Below, one piece after another: positions 10,466 to 22,189 of a DNA stretch of 64,000 bases (positions are counted from its first letter, which is position 1; each line of letters begins with the position of its first letter). The stretch covers positions 31,065,767 through 31,129,766 of the forward strand of contig CM055096.1 of assembly GCA_029204225.1 (NCBI GenBank). The letters run 5' to 3'. The notes below the pieces were generated by a model. The model saw only the letters and a list, made by a program, of their open reading frames with translations, searched no databases and was not told the origin of the DNA. The position numbers and the translations under genes are program-made. This stretch comes from Diphasiastrum complanatum. Its lineage: Eukaryota > Streptophyta > Lycopodiopsida > Lycopodiales > Lycopodiaceae.

Positions 10466-10812
10466 AGACGGAAGTAATGGTCCATGTAAACCCTAAACCA
10501 ATCTTCCACAATTTGAATGTCACGCTCTCCTTTGAAAGTAGGCGGTCCTTTTACTTTAGCAGTCTTCTTCGGGCCTTTTGTGTTTCGCGCTCATGGTTCC
10601 CTTGGTATGAGTGGAGGAGGCGCCCATGCATTCCCTCTTGTTGCCTCCAACTCTTCAAACCTGGCTTCGAGCTGTGTTTGCACGTCTCTCATTTATCTAG
10701 CAAGGTCGAATTGACTGTGGTTCATGGCTCGCAGGGATGCTTGCCATTCTTTCCTTTCTGTTTCTCTATCCTTCTTCACCTCACTAAGCATAGTCGTCGT
10801 TGCACTTTATAA
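10466..10812 (-). pseudogene. Ty3/Gypsy gag N-terminal fragment
   Basis: Read on the minus strand this gives a charged helix (SEVKKDRETERKEWQASL), a second helix (RDVQTQLEARFEELEATR), a Lys-rich link and PPTFKGERDIQIVEDWF. That order is how a Gypsy capsid begins. Two in-frame stops break it. The fragment ends abruptly at the truncated 3' LTR of E1 and is too short to be an element by itself. It differs from the gag of E1 and E3. E2 has lost its own gag N-terminus, so origin from an E2-like element is possible but untested. Confidence 0.55.
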
Positions 10813-10839
10813 GTGTTGATGCATCTTACCTACACTCCT

Positions 10840-12970
10840 CAGGCAACACCTCCAATGGATCCACAATCTGGGTCAGCAGCCTCCGGACCAACCTGGCATT
10901 GGTGTTGCTATACACCAGTCGCGCACACTGAGCAACAGAGAGGCGGTTGCGCCGCCTGGTGTGAATCAATGCCCATGTGCTCCAATTGCGCTCACATACA
11001 GAGGAGCAGTCATGTCAAGGCAACATCCAATCAAATATTACGTTGGCAATTGACAAATAAGAAATAACATATGATGAATGAAGATACGAATGAAGATATG
11101 AAACAAGATGGATGAAATATGTGCCTGGGATAGAACGCGCAACGCAAGTCTCTGCAATGAAGGACAGGTATCCCCGAAAATGTTCCACCAAGTCACAAGT
11201 CTCATTCTGGAGCTCTCATCCAATGCCATCTCCTGCCAAATATGCCTGCACAGGTAGATGTCCACCGTCGAGATGATGTATGGAACCACAATCAACAAGA
11301 TACCTTTGGAATGAATCAAACCCTAAAAACACAAGTATTTTGGAGAGATGTACCTGTGCACCGTCTGAATGCAACTCTCTCTCTCTGAAAAAAGTTCCAC
11401 CTGGTCTGCCAGATGGTCCTAAGCTGCACCATCCTACTCGACATAACAATGAAAAATTAGGAGGCTTACTAATTTTTAAAAGACCAACTTTTAATTATGA
11501 GCAACCTGTAATGATGAAATGTGGAACATACCTCTCATATGGAAGCCAAGGCTGCTATAGAACACTGTCGATGCAATCCATGAACTCGTAAATGAGTCCC
11601 ATGGTGCTGCCCTCTCGGTCAACAAGCCGCAGAACGTGATAGATAGCCGGAATATTGTCGATATGCTCTCCACCTCACGCCAAAACTCGTCATCAAATAG
11701 AATCGTGTAGAACCTACGACCCTTGGTCGTGCTGGAATAGGGTCCCTCCCTCCACTGGACACTAGTAGCCATCTGCCTGAGTTGGTGCCTAAGTCTCAGC
11801 AACCTATCTAGCAGCACTAGATCAAAGGCAAAACTGGGAGCGGGCTTCCTCAACTCGAATGAACTGAAGGTACGAAACAACGCAAGTACTCTCCTCTTCT
11901 GGACCACAAATGTCTTTACGGACAAGGCCATTTGAGTGACGCGCCGAACCCATGGCAGTCTACCAATGTCTCCCATAGTAAGATCAATGTTGTGTGCCGC
12001 ACAAGGGGTCCAAACAATGCTAGGATACTAGGCCGTGAGTAGTCTGGACATATTCACGCAGTTGGTGGCATTGTCAGCCACCACCTGAACTACGTTGGCA
12101 GGGCCAACCTCCTCAATAGCCTCCCGAATGATACTAAACATGTACTCTCCATCAATGGCAGCTCCCTCTCTGCTGGCATCTATGGCACGATAGAACATAC
12201 TGCCCATGCAGGAGGACACAATGATGTTGATCACTGGCCATCGACAGATATCACTCCAGCCATCGGACATGATCGAACAACCGTAATTCTCCCATGCCTT
12301 CCTGAGAGTGGTCATCTAAGAGGAGAGCTCGTCTACCCTCTTTGATAAAAAAGTAGTGCAGATGTGCTCAGCCCCAGGTGGTGTGAAGCGTGTACCAGCG
12401 GCTGCAAAAGCCCTCCTAAAAGGCTCGGTGTCGGCAATGTTGAACGGGAGGTTCAACTCATATATCATGTTGGCCACAGCCTGTTGGGCCTCTCTCTGAA
12501 GACGAGGAGCCACTGCCTCCCCCATGGTCCTCTGTCGGTGTGTATGTGAACTAGCAGGTGTGCGGGAGGTAGATCGAGAGGCGGGTGGAGGTATGGTGCC
12601 GGAAGCGGTCTGATGGCAAGGATGGGTGGGTGGAGCATGGGATGGTGGGGTAGCATGTGGTGCTGGGGCAGGAGGCTCTGGAGGAGCAGGTGGAGCTGGG
12701 GGGGGAACAGATGCATCACCCTCCCTCGGATCAATGAATGGGAGGTCCTCCCCCAAGTGTGGCTCGTCATCAGGGCGGGGGGTAAGTGGACGGTATATCT
12801 TGGGTGGGTAGAGGGTCTTGCTGGCTGGGAGGGGGTGTGTCACTGCGAAGATAGTTAAATGTGTGGGTGGGACGAGACACAATTATGACTGCGGGTTGAC
12901 GACTCGGGAAAGGGCTCGAAGAAGGTGCAGCATTACGAGCTCCTCCAGCAGAGGAAGCTCAGGAGGCAGC
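10840..12970 (-). pseudogene. hAT-like transposase core (DUF659 plus dimerisation region)
   Basis: Cut-and-paste transposase remnant, read from high to low coordinates. A Pro-rich N-terminal part (12880-12560) leads to LNLPFNIADTEPFRRAF. The DUF659-like core follows: WENYGCSIMSDGWSD, then VVQVVADNATNCV and VWTPCAAHNIDLTMGDIG. A middle region contains REGPYSSTTKGRRFY. The C-terminal hAT part holds SSRMRLVTWWNIFGDTCPSL, LQRLALRVLSQ and CSSVCERNWSTWALIH. In-frame stops fall near 12314 and 12027, and there are frame changes near 11600 and 11060. Just after DPLEVLPEE there is AG/GTAAGA, a good plant splice donor at about 10832, so the tail at 4162-2883 was probably a separate exon. No BED zinc finger was seen. 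Confidence 0.78.
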
Positions 12971-13159
12971 TGGCATAGGAACCTTCAAACCCTATTTTCT
13001 AGATCCACACAATGACAATGACAATGTCAACAGGATAGAAAAGTAGTTTCTCCTTTCTTGTCATGCGGTAGTTCGTTCCCAAGAGAGATATGCCTATGTT
13101 CAAAATGTAATGCAAGCTTACAATGGAACCCTAATCGCTAAACAAGCATTAACCTTAAT

Positions 13160-13652
13160 CAATCCATAAATCAAGCTTACTTTTTCCTCTCTCTCTCCTC
13201 TCATAAAAAATGCAACAAATACAAAATTCAATAATCATCAACTAGCTGTAAAAATCAAAATCCAAACAACATGAGAGAGAAATAGGACGAAAAGCAACGA
13301 CATTCAATTGCCAAAATGATAGACGCTCTACCTTTCTTTGATTGAACATGAAAATGAAATACATTGAGCCACTATTTATAGTGGAGAATGAGGCAATTGG
13401 CCAATCTCTTTCTCCAAACACATTTGAATTTCAAAACAGGTGGAAAAACCTTTCATTCGTCTAACTTAACTTTTAGGCCTCTAATACGATTTAACTCCAC
13501 AGTGGCCTTAAAATCACTTTTATTTCTAACTATCAAATGAGATAACGATGAGCTCATCGGTTGGACTTACACAAGCAGGGTGACAAATCCCTCACACTTA
13601 TTTTTCTATCTATTCTACACTATGTACATGGACTCTCGCCAAATGCCCAACA
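13160..13652 (-). repeat. Family-U LTR, solo or truncated
   Basis: On the minus strand it starts TGTTGGGCATTTGGCGAG and contains GTGAGGGATTTGTCACC, GTGTAAGTCCAACC and a CT/AG-rich end. The same blocks occur in the same order at 41372-41880 (plus) and 43262-42720 (minus). No internal region adjoins on either side, so this is a solo LTR or a remnant. It sits just upstream of the hAT N-terminus. Confidence 0.6.
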
Positions 13653-14783
13653 ATCACACACAAACATGTAAATATACACACCCTAGTACATCCACAAAAT
13701 AGAAATTTGACATCAAAAATTTGTAACGTTCTACAGCACTTGAATGCACCAAAGTAATTGTTGAATACCTCATGGACCCACCAATCAAAAATAACATACG
13801 TGATTCCTCTTTTAAATACGAAGCAACAATTTGCATACAGATATATTTGCTACTTTAAACAAAAAAACACCACAAAAAGCTACTAATCTATACTACTACA
13901 AAGTATTTCCCCACATAAAAACATATTAACCATTCTTGGACATCCCAACCACAAGAAGGGACTATCATTGCATTCACCTCACCTACTAAGCTTGTCAATC
14001 ACAGCAATAAGAAAATACTACATCGAAACATTCAAGAGCATATCAACTGCCATTGTTTCTTATGAATCCTAACATTCATTTGGCAACTGAAAATAATTCA
14101 ACAAAGATTACCAAAAACCTATTCCTTAACAATAGTCACAAAGTACCCCACAATTAGTTCACTTTTGACCATGAAGAGACACTGGAGGCATGTGTTGTGG
14201 CAGAAGCTAATATATGATTTGACTGTACAAATCCACAATGGGCAGTTCAAAGTTAAGACATTACCCTGAGAGCATGTGTGCTGGTTCTAAATCTTCTAAC
14301 CCGTACGTCTCTTGGGTCTTCTTCTCGATTCTTTAAGTCTAAGGTATAACGAAACCTTCGTGAAGCATTTAGAACCAAGGTTGCTTGCTGCAATGTTCAC
14401 AATCAAGCATTAGCAAAAAAAAAGTCCATATACTTGTTTGAGTTTACATCCAACACGTACTTTGGCAACATAGCATACTGCATATGCAAAAAATTGTAAA
14501 AAAACTCAATGGGACTTATGAATGACATTTAGGAATCAAAAAGGACCTCACATAATTACTCTTACCAAACATCTCGAAGATTGAATTTTCTTTCAATGCA
14601 AAGAATTCTCCTTTAAATAGAAACCTTTATAGTTCTATGATTCCAATTTTTAAAGTTTAAAATTCCAAATGCTAAACGCTTGAAAAAGATCATATCCAAA
14701 ATTGCAACTACAATATCTGCATACAAATAATATGGAACCCTAGTTGATTGGAAGTTGTTATTATACCAATTAACAATTTGAAT
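13653..14783. other. A+T-rich stretch, nothing recognised
   Basis: Short random frames only. No LTR ends, coding similarity or repeat structure could be supported. Confidence 0.5.
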
Positions 14784-15081
14784 CAATAGAAGTTAAGAGA
14801 AATTCAATGTTTATTACAAAGAGCGAATGGAGTAGGCCTACAAGAGCTCTCATTATTGACAATACATGAGAGGGTCTTGTCGACCCTCCTTAAACAATGG
14901 GTTCTATAATTGTAATATCCACTCTTCCACAATTAGCTAAAATTTGTGAATCAGACAAAATTCAAAACAACTAGTTATTATGAAACTACCCTTGATTTCT
15001 TTGTTTCCCTTGAACCTTTGTTAGCCAAACTTCTTTGCCTTCTTAATTTGACTTAGAAACCGCAACACTAGCTCCAACAAG
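14784..15081 (-). repeat. Possible Copia-like 3' LTR
   Basis: On the minus strand the sequence begins TGTTGGAGCTAGTGTTGCGG and runs about 300 bases to TTGATTCA. That length and the TGTTGG...CA ends are typical of plant Copia LTRs. A Copia-like gag remnant lies upstream on the same strand. No second copy exists in the window, so the boundaries are tentative. Confidence 0.35.
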
Positions 15082-16977
15082 TCACAACATTTGTCTCATG
15101 AGCCCTCTCCATCCTTGGTGCAACTACCTTTGTATAGCTTCATGCAAAGGAGAGGTCTATCTCTTCTACACAAACAAGTCAGATCTCTCCATTGGGGCCA
15201 TCCACAACCAAGAACACTTGGAAAAACACAAGAATATCCTTAAATACTTTCAGCAAAGCTTCCAAATAGACAGGGCACAAAGTGTCAATCCACCACCCTT
15301 TAAGGTTTGATTTAGAATGCATCCAAACACCTTCAATCTTAAGCTCCAATCTAGAATAGCTTTCGATCTCCTAAAACTTCCTTACTAGAAGCTTTGACAT
15401 TTGGTTCATGCTAAACATCCAACTTCATTGAGTTTTTTTATCGATAATTTCCTAGCAGTCCCAACTTAATCCAAACCAGAAGTTCCTATGTTTCCTATGC
15501 ACACAACCTTCTATAGGTGTCCCAACATGGCTCATGATGGTTGTGACTTATAAGCAATATATGTAACATACAGTATCGGTGAATGATATGACACTGGGCC
15601 TTTACACATTTAAAATATCACATTCAATCATATTCTAAATCCCTTCTAAGCTGATTAGTGAAATTCTCATCGAGTACTTGTTATACCTTAGTATCGTCTC
15701 TAGGAAATTCTCATCAATATGCCTATGTTTTTTTCGGCCGGTTTATGCATGTATATGAACTTGTCAAAGGAACACATGGTGGATCCACAAGATTAAGGAC
15801 TTCAGCAAAGTAAATCATGATCCAACAATGATTCACCACATAGCATATCTCCATAGATTTCCTACAATCTGTACTTATAACATACTTAACTGAGAATCCT
15901 ACAACTCAGTTAACTCTAAGAGTATAATTTTGAAAGAGTGCTAATTCATAAGATACCAAACCAAATCTCTATTGGAGATTATTTAAAAGAATATATTATT
16001 GACAGGGAATTTTTTTCCTACAACAACCTCTTACGGATCTCAATTCACACTAAGATCAAGTTGATCAACACAGCCAACAATGAAAATGAGACAAGATCCC
16101 AAACCACTTCTTGTAATAGAATTTTCTAATCATCCATATCCATAAATGTTTTCTGAATTCACACCCTTGCCTCTTCTAACTAGATTGATCCCTACAATCC
16201 TTAGAAATTTCCAACAATATTCCAAATATTCTATCAATCCAAATTCTTAAACAAGTCCTCCATCTATATATATAATGAACTCCTCTTAGTCAATGCCACG
16301 GATGTTTCGCTTAGGTAGCCATTCTATCACCCTCTCCCCCTTTTTATAAGAAACTTCACAAGCTTCCAATAGGTGTTGCATCACTCTAGATAAGACCTAG
16401 GAGAAGTATAAAGAAGATCTTTGAGAATCGGGAAAGTCAACAATCTATGTTGCATCTAAGTAATCCAATACTACAAATGCCCCAACACATGCGACTTATC
16501 CTAAGATGTTCTCTTCTAGCACAGAACTCGTTACCTATGATAAACTATAAACCACTGGAAACTAACCCTCGCACGACTGACAACAGTTTGAGGACATTGT
16601 CCCAGCCCTGCATAGAAGCCTGTGAGGTTATTTCCCAACAAATTTGCATAAAAATGAAATACCGAAAAAATCCACAAAACATTCGAAAAACAAAAGAATC
16701 GCAGAATTGCTCAGTAACCCTCGCCACTCCTACTGAAGCTAGATCTCCTTGAGAAAAGATTACAGACTAGTCTACAAGAGTTCCCAAGCAGATAAAGAGG
16801 CCCTACGAGAGTTCCCAAGATCCAAAAAGAGCCAATTTCCACCGAGAACCCTCGCAAACCCCAAAATTCTGAGTTCATGTTGCAACTAATAAAGCATTTT
16901 ACATAGGGTCAAGCATACTCAGTTACCCTTGGTTTTTGTTAGTCCTAACGGGATTTATGGGCATAGTCTCTTGCCGA
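15082..16977 (-). other. Degraded interior of the Copia-like element
   Basis: Between the gag remnant and the putative LTR nothing is continuously open. The phrase LKVFGC near 15325-15345 resembles a motif at the end of Copia integrases, but one motif is weak evidence. If pol was here it is largely deleted or mutated. Confidence 0.3.
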
Positions 16978-16984
16978 TTAAAAT

Positions 16985-17430
16985 TCAGTCATTTGCTCTT
17001 TTCTCCTTGCATTCCTATTTAATCCATAACCTTTGGTGTATACTCCGAGAGGCTTTATTTTTAAAAGCAAATGTCTTATCAAACAGATAATGACATTCGC
17101 AGTGTGGACCTTTCCTCTTATCATATTTTTTATGGTCGCCAACAAAGCCATAAATGGATTGCTCTTCAGATGATGTAATAACAAAGAGTGCCCAGGTCAA
17201 ACATCATGGATTCTCAAACGAATGTGTCTCCAATGCAAGGATGTTACCGAGGAAACAAAAATTACTAGTTGTTAATGGCAATAACCACTTAGCTCTCCAT
17301 TCATAATCAAGTTTGATGGTTACTCCAAATTGAAGGCTATCTAACAAATTTGTTATTTGGCCATCACGAGTGCATTCTCTCAAGAATGCCTTGTTATAAG
17401 TTCTTTTTGTGAGGCAAATGCGAAATAGAA
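16985..17430 (-). pseudogene. Copia-type gag (UBN2-like) remnant
   Basis: The minus strand reads QITNLLDSLQFGVTIKLDYE then RAKWLL, resembling the Copia gag segment 'NQL...G..I.DE..A..LLSSLP'. Downstream comes HKKYDKRKGPHCE with CH and a later H, like the start of a CCHC knuckle. The end reads KGYGLNRNARRKEQMTEF, like the tail after the knuckle. A stop at 17201 and at least two frame changes break it. The assignment rests on motif order, not on a long match. Confidence 0.4.
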
Positions 17431-17672
17431 TTAGTACATCAATAAAAATTGAACTCCGGTACCATATATCAATAACTAACAAAAGTTCAAAATAGAACAT
17501 GAAAAAAAAACTAACAAATACACACAATTTGTTCAAGTCATTTACAAGGAAAAAATTCATCACACTCCCGCCTTTAAAAACATAAAGTCAATATAAAAAA
17601 AAAATTAAGATACAACCCATCCCATGCCCCTCCTCTCACTCTCTTTCACACCCGTAATCTTCATGGGCGGTT

Positions 17673-18108
17673 TGTTGTAAAGCTACCTTTACTTTCGGCG
17701 CCACTGGCGCCAGCAATGCGCCCGGCGCCAGCATCGCCACTTCTGCTCTCGACGCCACTGTGACCAGAATCCAACCGGTGCCAAGTTCCTATGGCTGAAA
17801 ATCTTTGATCGGTTCTAGCGAAGTCCAGAGAGCTCGGATCGATGTGCAATCACCTCACACAATCTAGGCATGACTAAAGGAAGCCTGGGGATCAATAAAT
17901 TCTAGAGAGAGAAAACGTGCTTTACCAGCCTGGGCAGAGCCCTTGGTATGAGGAGAGGTGGCGAATCCCACTAATACTATAGGGGAATGCGGGTTGCGAC
18001 TCAGGGCGAGCTCCCTTGCTGGAATGTTGTCCTGGCGCCTGCCTTGGCATGCCAGCGCCCCGGAGACTAGGGTCGGTTACACACTTGAAAAGTAACCTTC
18101 TCAGATGT
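17673..18108 (+). repeat. Element L left LTR
   Basis: It starts TGTTGTAAAGCTACC and shares its whole length with 21604-22084, up to CTTCTCAGATGT. It is GC-richer than its surroundings and holds several GGCGCC palindromes. Confidence 0.8.
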
Positions 18109-18589
18109 TCAACAACCTCCTACCATCCAATTTCATGAAAAAACAAGCAAAAATCATGGATTTTGGCCCTTTCTAGGTTTTTAACCATGACATATTGGAA
18201 ACTAATGGCAAGAACGTTTTTCTAAACCACATGCAATCCTATTTACAGAGTTATAACCATCCTATTGATCTGAAGTTGCTGGATTTTGAATTCTACCATC
18301 AATTTTGTGCCAAAATCATGGAAAACAAGCCAAATTTGGCCACAAAAGAGCCAAGAATCCAAATACATGGGAGGATGCATCATGCAACCTGAATTTCAAC
18401 TACTTCAAAGTGAATTAACTTGCTGGAAATTTCAGATCCATAACTAGTTTTGAGTTACACATGCTAAAACTCCAAAAAGACAACCAATTAATAAAGTGGG
18501 ATTTTCCTCAAACTGACTCTGATTACCTTTTGGGTTTCAGTGTTCGGTAAAAGCGCCAGTTGTAAGGCCGCTTCAAATCTTTTTGATCA

Positions 18590-18705
18590 GGCACATAGCT
18601 GAGGGTCGTATCCCGAGACGCCAGCGGTATGCCGTCGGGACCATTCGGTCTAGGATGCCAACGGTATGTTGTCGGGACCATTCGGTCCAAGAAATGGTTG
18701 TCTTC
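18590..18705 (+). repeat. Short tandem repeat in element L
   Basis: Two imperfect copies of a roughly 45-base unit, each with a GCCAxCGGTATG block followed by TCGGGACCATTCGGTC. Confidence 0.65.
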
Positions 18706-18879
18706 ATATCTGTCGCGGCTTGTGGTTCTAAGTGTTCCTTGCATGAACGTGAATGGGTTAAGCTCTTGGGGAACGGGCTCTAACCTGTCGGCTGAGTTAG
18801 ATGGCTTGCTTAGGTGGAAGTTACCTGTATATGCCTGTCCAGTCTGGCATGGCGCCAGGTTGGCTTCCAGCGCTCGTGA

Positions 18880-19100
18880 CGAAGCTTTGAGTTGGTTAAG
18901 TCTGATGTAAGTCAGACGACTTGCTTGGAATGGATGTTACTCGCTTGTAACGAAGCTTCGAGTTAGTTAAGTTTGATGTATGTCGGGCGGCTTGCTCGGA
19001 GGGAAGTCACCCACATCAGGACCCCCGGTCTCGCATGGAACCAGGTTGGATCTCAATGTTGGTTTCCGAACTTCAAGTTGGTTAAGTCTGATCGTGGTTG
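18880..19100 (+). repeat. Imperfect repeats 'GTTAAGTCTGATG' in element L
   Basis: Blocks reading GAAGCTTxGAGTTxGTTAAG, then TxTGATGTAxGTC and GGCTTGCTxGGA, recur with about 75-base spacing. A later partial copy is near 19072-19095. Confidence 0.55.
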
Positions 19101-19436
19101 GCGAGTTGGTTGCTTGTATGTCAAGTGGGTTTGGACGGCAAGAGTTGAAAGCGGGGAAGCTAAGTCGTGGTTCCCAGCTCCCTTTGGGATGCCTGCGCTA
19201 CATGTGGTATTAGAGCCGACTGGCCGGTCAGCTATGCGGATCTCACATAAATGGCCATTGTTTGGGGTTCATCATGACAACTGTTGTGCAAGGTGCTGCC
19301 CACAATGTAAGCACGGGTGCGTCCACGGTTAGGGTGGTCGGCAGAACGGGGGCTTGATGAGTCAAGGTGTTGCCCTTGAGGTGTAAGCACGGTCAGTTTC
19401 CGCAGTTCGGGCCTGGCGCCATTTGCACATAGGACA

Positions 19437-19845
19437 AATGAGGCAAAGTGTTGCCTAGGTAGGTGAAAGCACGGTCTGTGCCTTGTGGGGTGCGAGGCGA
19501 CATATTTGCGATAGCCGCCGATCATTTAGCTATAAGGGCTATCGACCAAATTTGGTGGGGGCGTTACTGAGGCAATTTGCTGCCTAACGGTGAAAGCACG
19601 GGTGCGTCCACGATCGGGGCGGTATGCTGCTGATCGTTAAGCTATAGGGGCTATTGACTAGATTTGGTGGGGGCATTACTGAGGCAATGTGCTGCCTAAA
19701 GGTGAAAGCACGGGTGCGTCCACGATCGGGGTGGTATATTCCAGGATAGTTGCCGATCGTTTAGCTATGGGCTATCGACAAGATTTGGTGGGGCGTGATT
19801 GAGGCAATGTGCTGCTTAATGGTGAAAGCACGGATAGTTGGATGG
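19437..19845 (+). repeat. 112-127 bp tandem repeats with purine-rich cores, element L
   Basis: GTGAAAGCACGG recurs at 19463, 19590, 19702 and 19822. Each full unit also holds a CGATCGGGG block, a GCTAT...GGGCTAT block and ATTTGGTGGGGG. Two shorter, older copies precede it (19290-19400). The purine-rich core resembles a polypurine tract. Confidence 0.75.
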
Positions 19846-21589
19846 GTGTTCTCTATGGGCTGATTTTGTGATCGATCTGTATGGGCGCAGCCAGGCAAAG
19901 GTCCTTTGGCAGGGCTATCTCAAAGGGGGACCTTGTCTTTGTTACATGTTAGTAATCCTGCCGTAGTGTCTTGCTTGTATGTATCCGTGGTGAGTCTTAG
20001 TACTCGTGCTTTGCGTGGTTTGCATGATTGCTTATGATACAAGGAGTTGATGGCTCGAGAAGGAACCTTTCTTTTGAAGGCTAATACCATCAAACAAAGA
20101 GGACTACAGAATCTCTGGGGCGGATTCGCAATTCAAGTACTCGCACGTGAACGGCAACGAAACGACTCGATGTTTGCAGAGGATGGTAGCCTGTTTCTTA
20201 GGTTAGTTTCATTTGCGACAACGTCCACCAGACGCAAGCAGGAAGTCAAAAGTTCGAAAGGGCAATTTCAGGGGAGATCTTCTATGGAGCAGTTGGTCTT
20301 CATTTGGGATGGCTACCTTCAAAACTGAAACTCACTTAGCATGGGTGATATCTAGTGTCATTTGGGTTTTTCCTCATAGGGGAAAGACTAGGATCCTCTT
20401 CAGAGATTGGCAACAAGTTAGATCAAGCCATAATCCTAGCAAATGGAAAGCGAAGTGTTGGAAAGGCTCTTGTCTTAGAACTCTACTCTAAGTCCAGTCA
20501 GCTGATTTTATAAGTGGCGGGGAACTATCACACATACCTCTCTCTTGGTGCAAATTTTGAATAAGAGCTGGTCAAAATGGGGGCAAATTCAAGGTGACCT
20601 AGCCATACTCACACGAGGAGACTGGCGAACTTTGGACCTAATAAGATGACAAGTTTTTGTTGTGGAAAGGAAAGCTTGTTATAGTCTTTCTCTGGACCAG
20701 CAATGATGAGGAGACATAATGAGTACGCTAACTTGTGTTACGTGTAAAGCAGCTGATCAACGAAGGAACTATGAAAGTTGAGTCTTGCACAAGAGACTTG
20801 GTACTTCGAACGGACGCTATGGGACAGTTCGTATTGAAATCGGACTAGTGCAAACTCTGGGTGCATGTGTCGGATTCAAAGAGAGCTACTTAAAGCCAAG
20901 CTAGATGTACCCTTCTTGTTTGGACTGTGAGGCAACTAACCAGTGATGGAATTGTGAAAGTCAAGTTTTGCGCGACGGACATGGTGCTTCAAACAAATGC
21001 GAAGAGATAGTTCGTATGCGGATCAAACTGGTGCGACCCCTTGGCTCTCCACGAGGTCAATGGTTACATTTGGGCTGACTCAAAGACACATCAGGATGGG
21101 ACAAGGAGAGAAATCAAGGTGCAAAAGCAACAAGGCACAGAGTGATAAAGTGGGCAATCAACGATAAATCCTTTGGCTCAGGGAGCCCTGATACCTGTGC
21201 GGAACTGATCAAATCTGGAGCTCAGGGAGCTCAACACAAAGAGCATCAAGGACAAATCAAGATCTCAAAGGAGTTCCAAAGTCAAAAAGGCAGAAGCAAT
21301 AGGGGCGAACATTTCACAAGAAAAGCCTCTGTCTCCAGTTAATAAGGTTCTTGGGTTTTACGTAAGCGATATAAAATCTACGCTTTTCCCAGAAAAGTGA
21401 TATTTTCAAGTTATGTAATTTTTTTCAAAGAAAGAGCTGAGCCTCCGACTTGTGGTATGCCAGCTACCACGTTAATAAAAAGTGGCCAGTAAATTGAGTA
21501 CTGTGCCAAGTAGCTTAAATGTATAGTTAATTTTATTTGGGAGACACCTTTACTTTAATCTGACATCTGATGAGGACATCAGATTTCAT

Positions 21590-21603
21590 AAAGGTGGGGT
21601 GGA
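21590..21603 (+). other. Element L polypurine tract
   Basis: AAAGGTGGGGTGGA lies immediately before the TGTTGTAAAG start of the right LTR. Confidence 0.65.
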
Positions 21604-22084
21604 TGTTGTAAAGCTACCTTTACAAGCTTTACTTCCGGCGCCACTGGCGCCAGCAGCGCCACTGCCGCTCCTGGCGCCGCTCCGGAAACACTGTGACCAA
21701 AATCCAGCCGGCGCCAAATTCCTATGGCTAAAAATCGTTGATCGGTCCTAGCAAAGTCTAGAGAGCTCGGATCGATGTGCAATCACCTCACACGATCTAG
21801 GCATGATCAAAGAAAGCCTAGGGATCAATAAATTCTAGAGAGAGAAAATGACTTTCTAGAGAGAGAAAACGTGCTTTACCAGCCTGGGCAGAGCACTTGG
21901 TATGAGGGGAGGTGGCAAATCCCACCAATACTATAAGGGAATGCGAGTTGCGACTCAGGGCAAGCTCCAACCAATTCTCAGCTTCCCACCCTTGCTGGAA
22001 TGTTGTCCTGGCGCCCGCCTTGGCAAGCCAGTGCCCCGGAGACTAGAGTCGGTCACACACTTGAAATGTAACCTTCTCAGATGT
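21604..22084 (+). repeat. Element L right LTR
   Basis: Same sequence as the left LTR with small indels. It carries a short duplicated block (CTAGAGAGAGAAAA) and an extra segment near 21968-21990, so it is about 45 bases longer. Similarity ends at CAGATGT. Confidence 0.8.
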
Positions 22085-22189
22085 GTGGAGAGGCCTATGG
22101 GTATATTTATTTACTCAAAGGCTCTACCCCAACTAGGAGTGATCTGAGAGACCTCATTGGGACACATCAACAGAATAACTCGACCACAG

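Larger units (their letters stand above)
17673..22084 (+). mobile_element. Element L: large LTR element without gag or pol
   Basis: Two direct LTR copies flank 3.5 kb of sequence in which I find no gag, protease, RT, RNase H or integrase motif in any frame. The interior instead carries several families of imperfect tandem repeats. A purine run (AAAGGTGGGGTGGA) directly precedes the right LTR, as expected of a polypurine tract, which fixes the plus orientation. No clear PBS follows the left LTR. The layout fits a LARD-type non-autonomous element that relies on another element's proteins. No target-site duplication was found (left flank CGGTT). Confidence 0.7.

Noticed and set aside
12613-12858. 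Plus-strand Gly/Trp-rich frames
   Set aside because: They are the complement of the Pro-rich N-terminal part of the hAT transposase.
17700-17760. TGGCGCC in the element L LTR as a tRNA-Lys type primer-binding site
   Set aside because: The blocks are inside the LTR, near its start and not after its end, and the match stops after seven bases.
18583-19332. Overlapping frames of up to 119 codons inside element L
   Set aside because: They run across the internal tandem repeats in several frames, with Trp/Cys/Arg-rich composition typical of chance translation.
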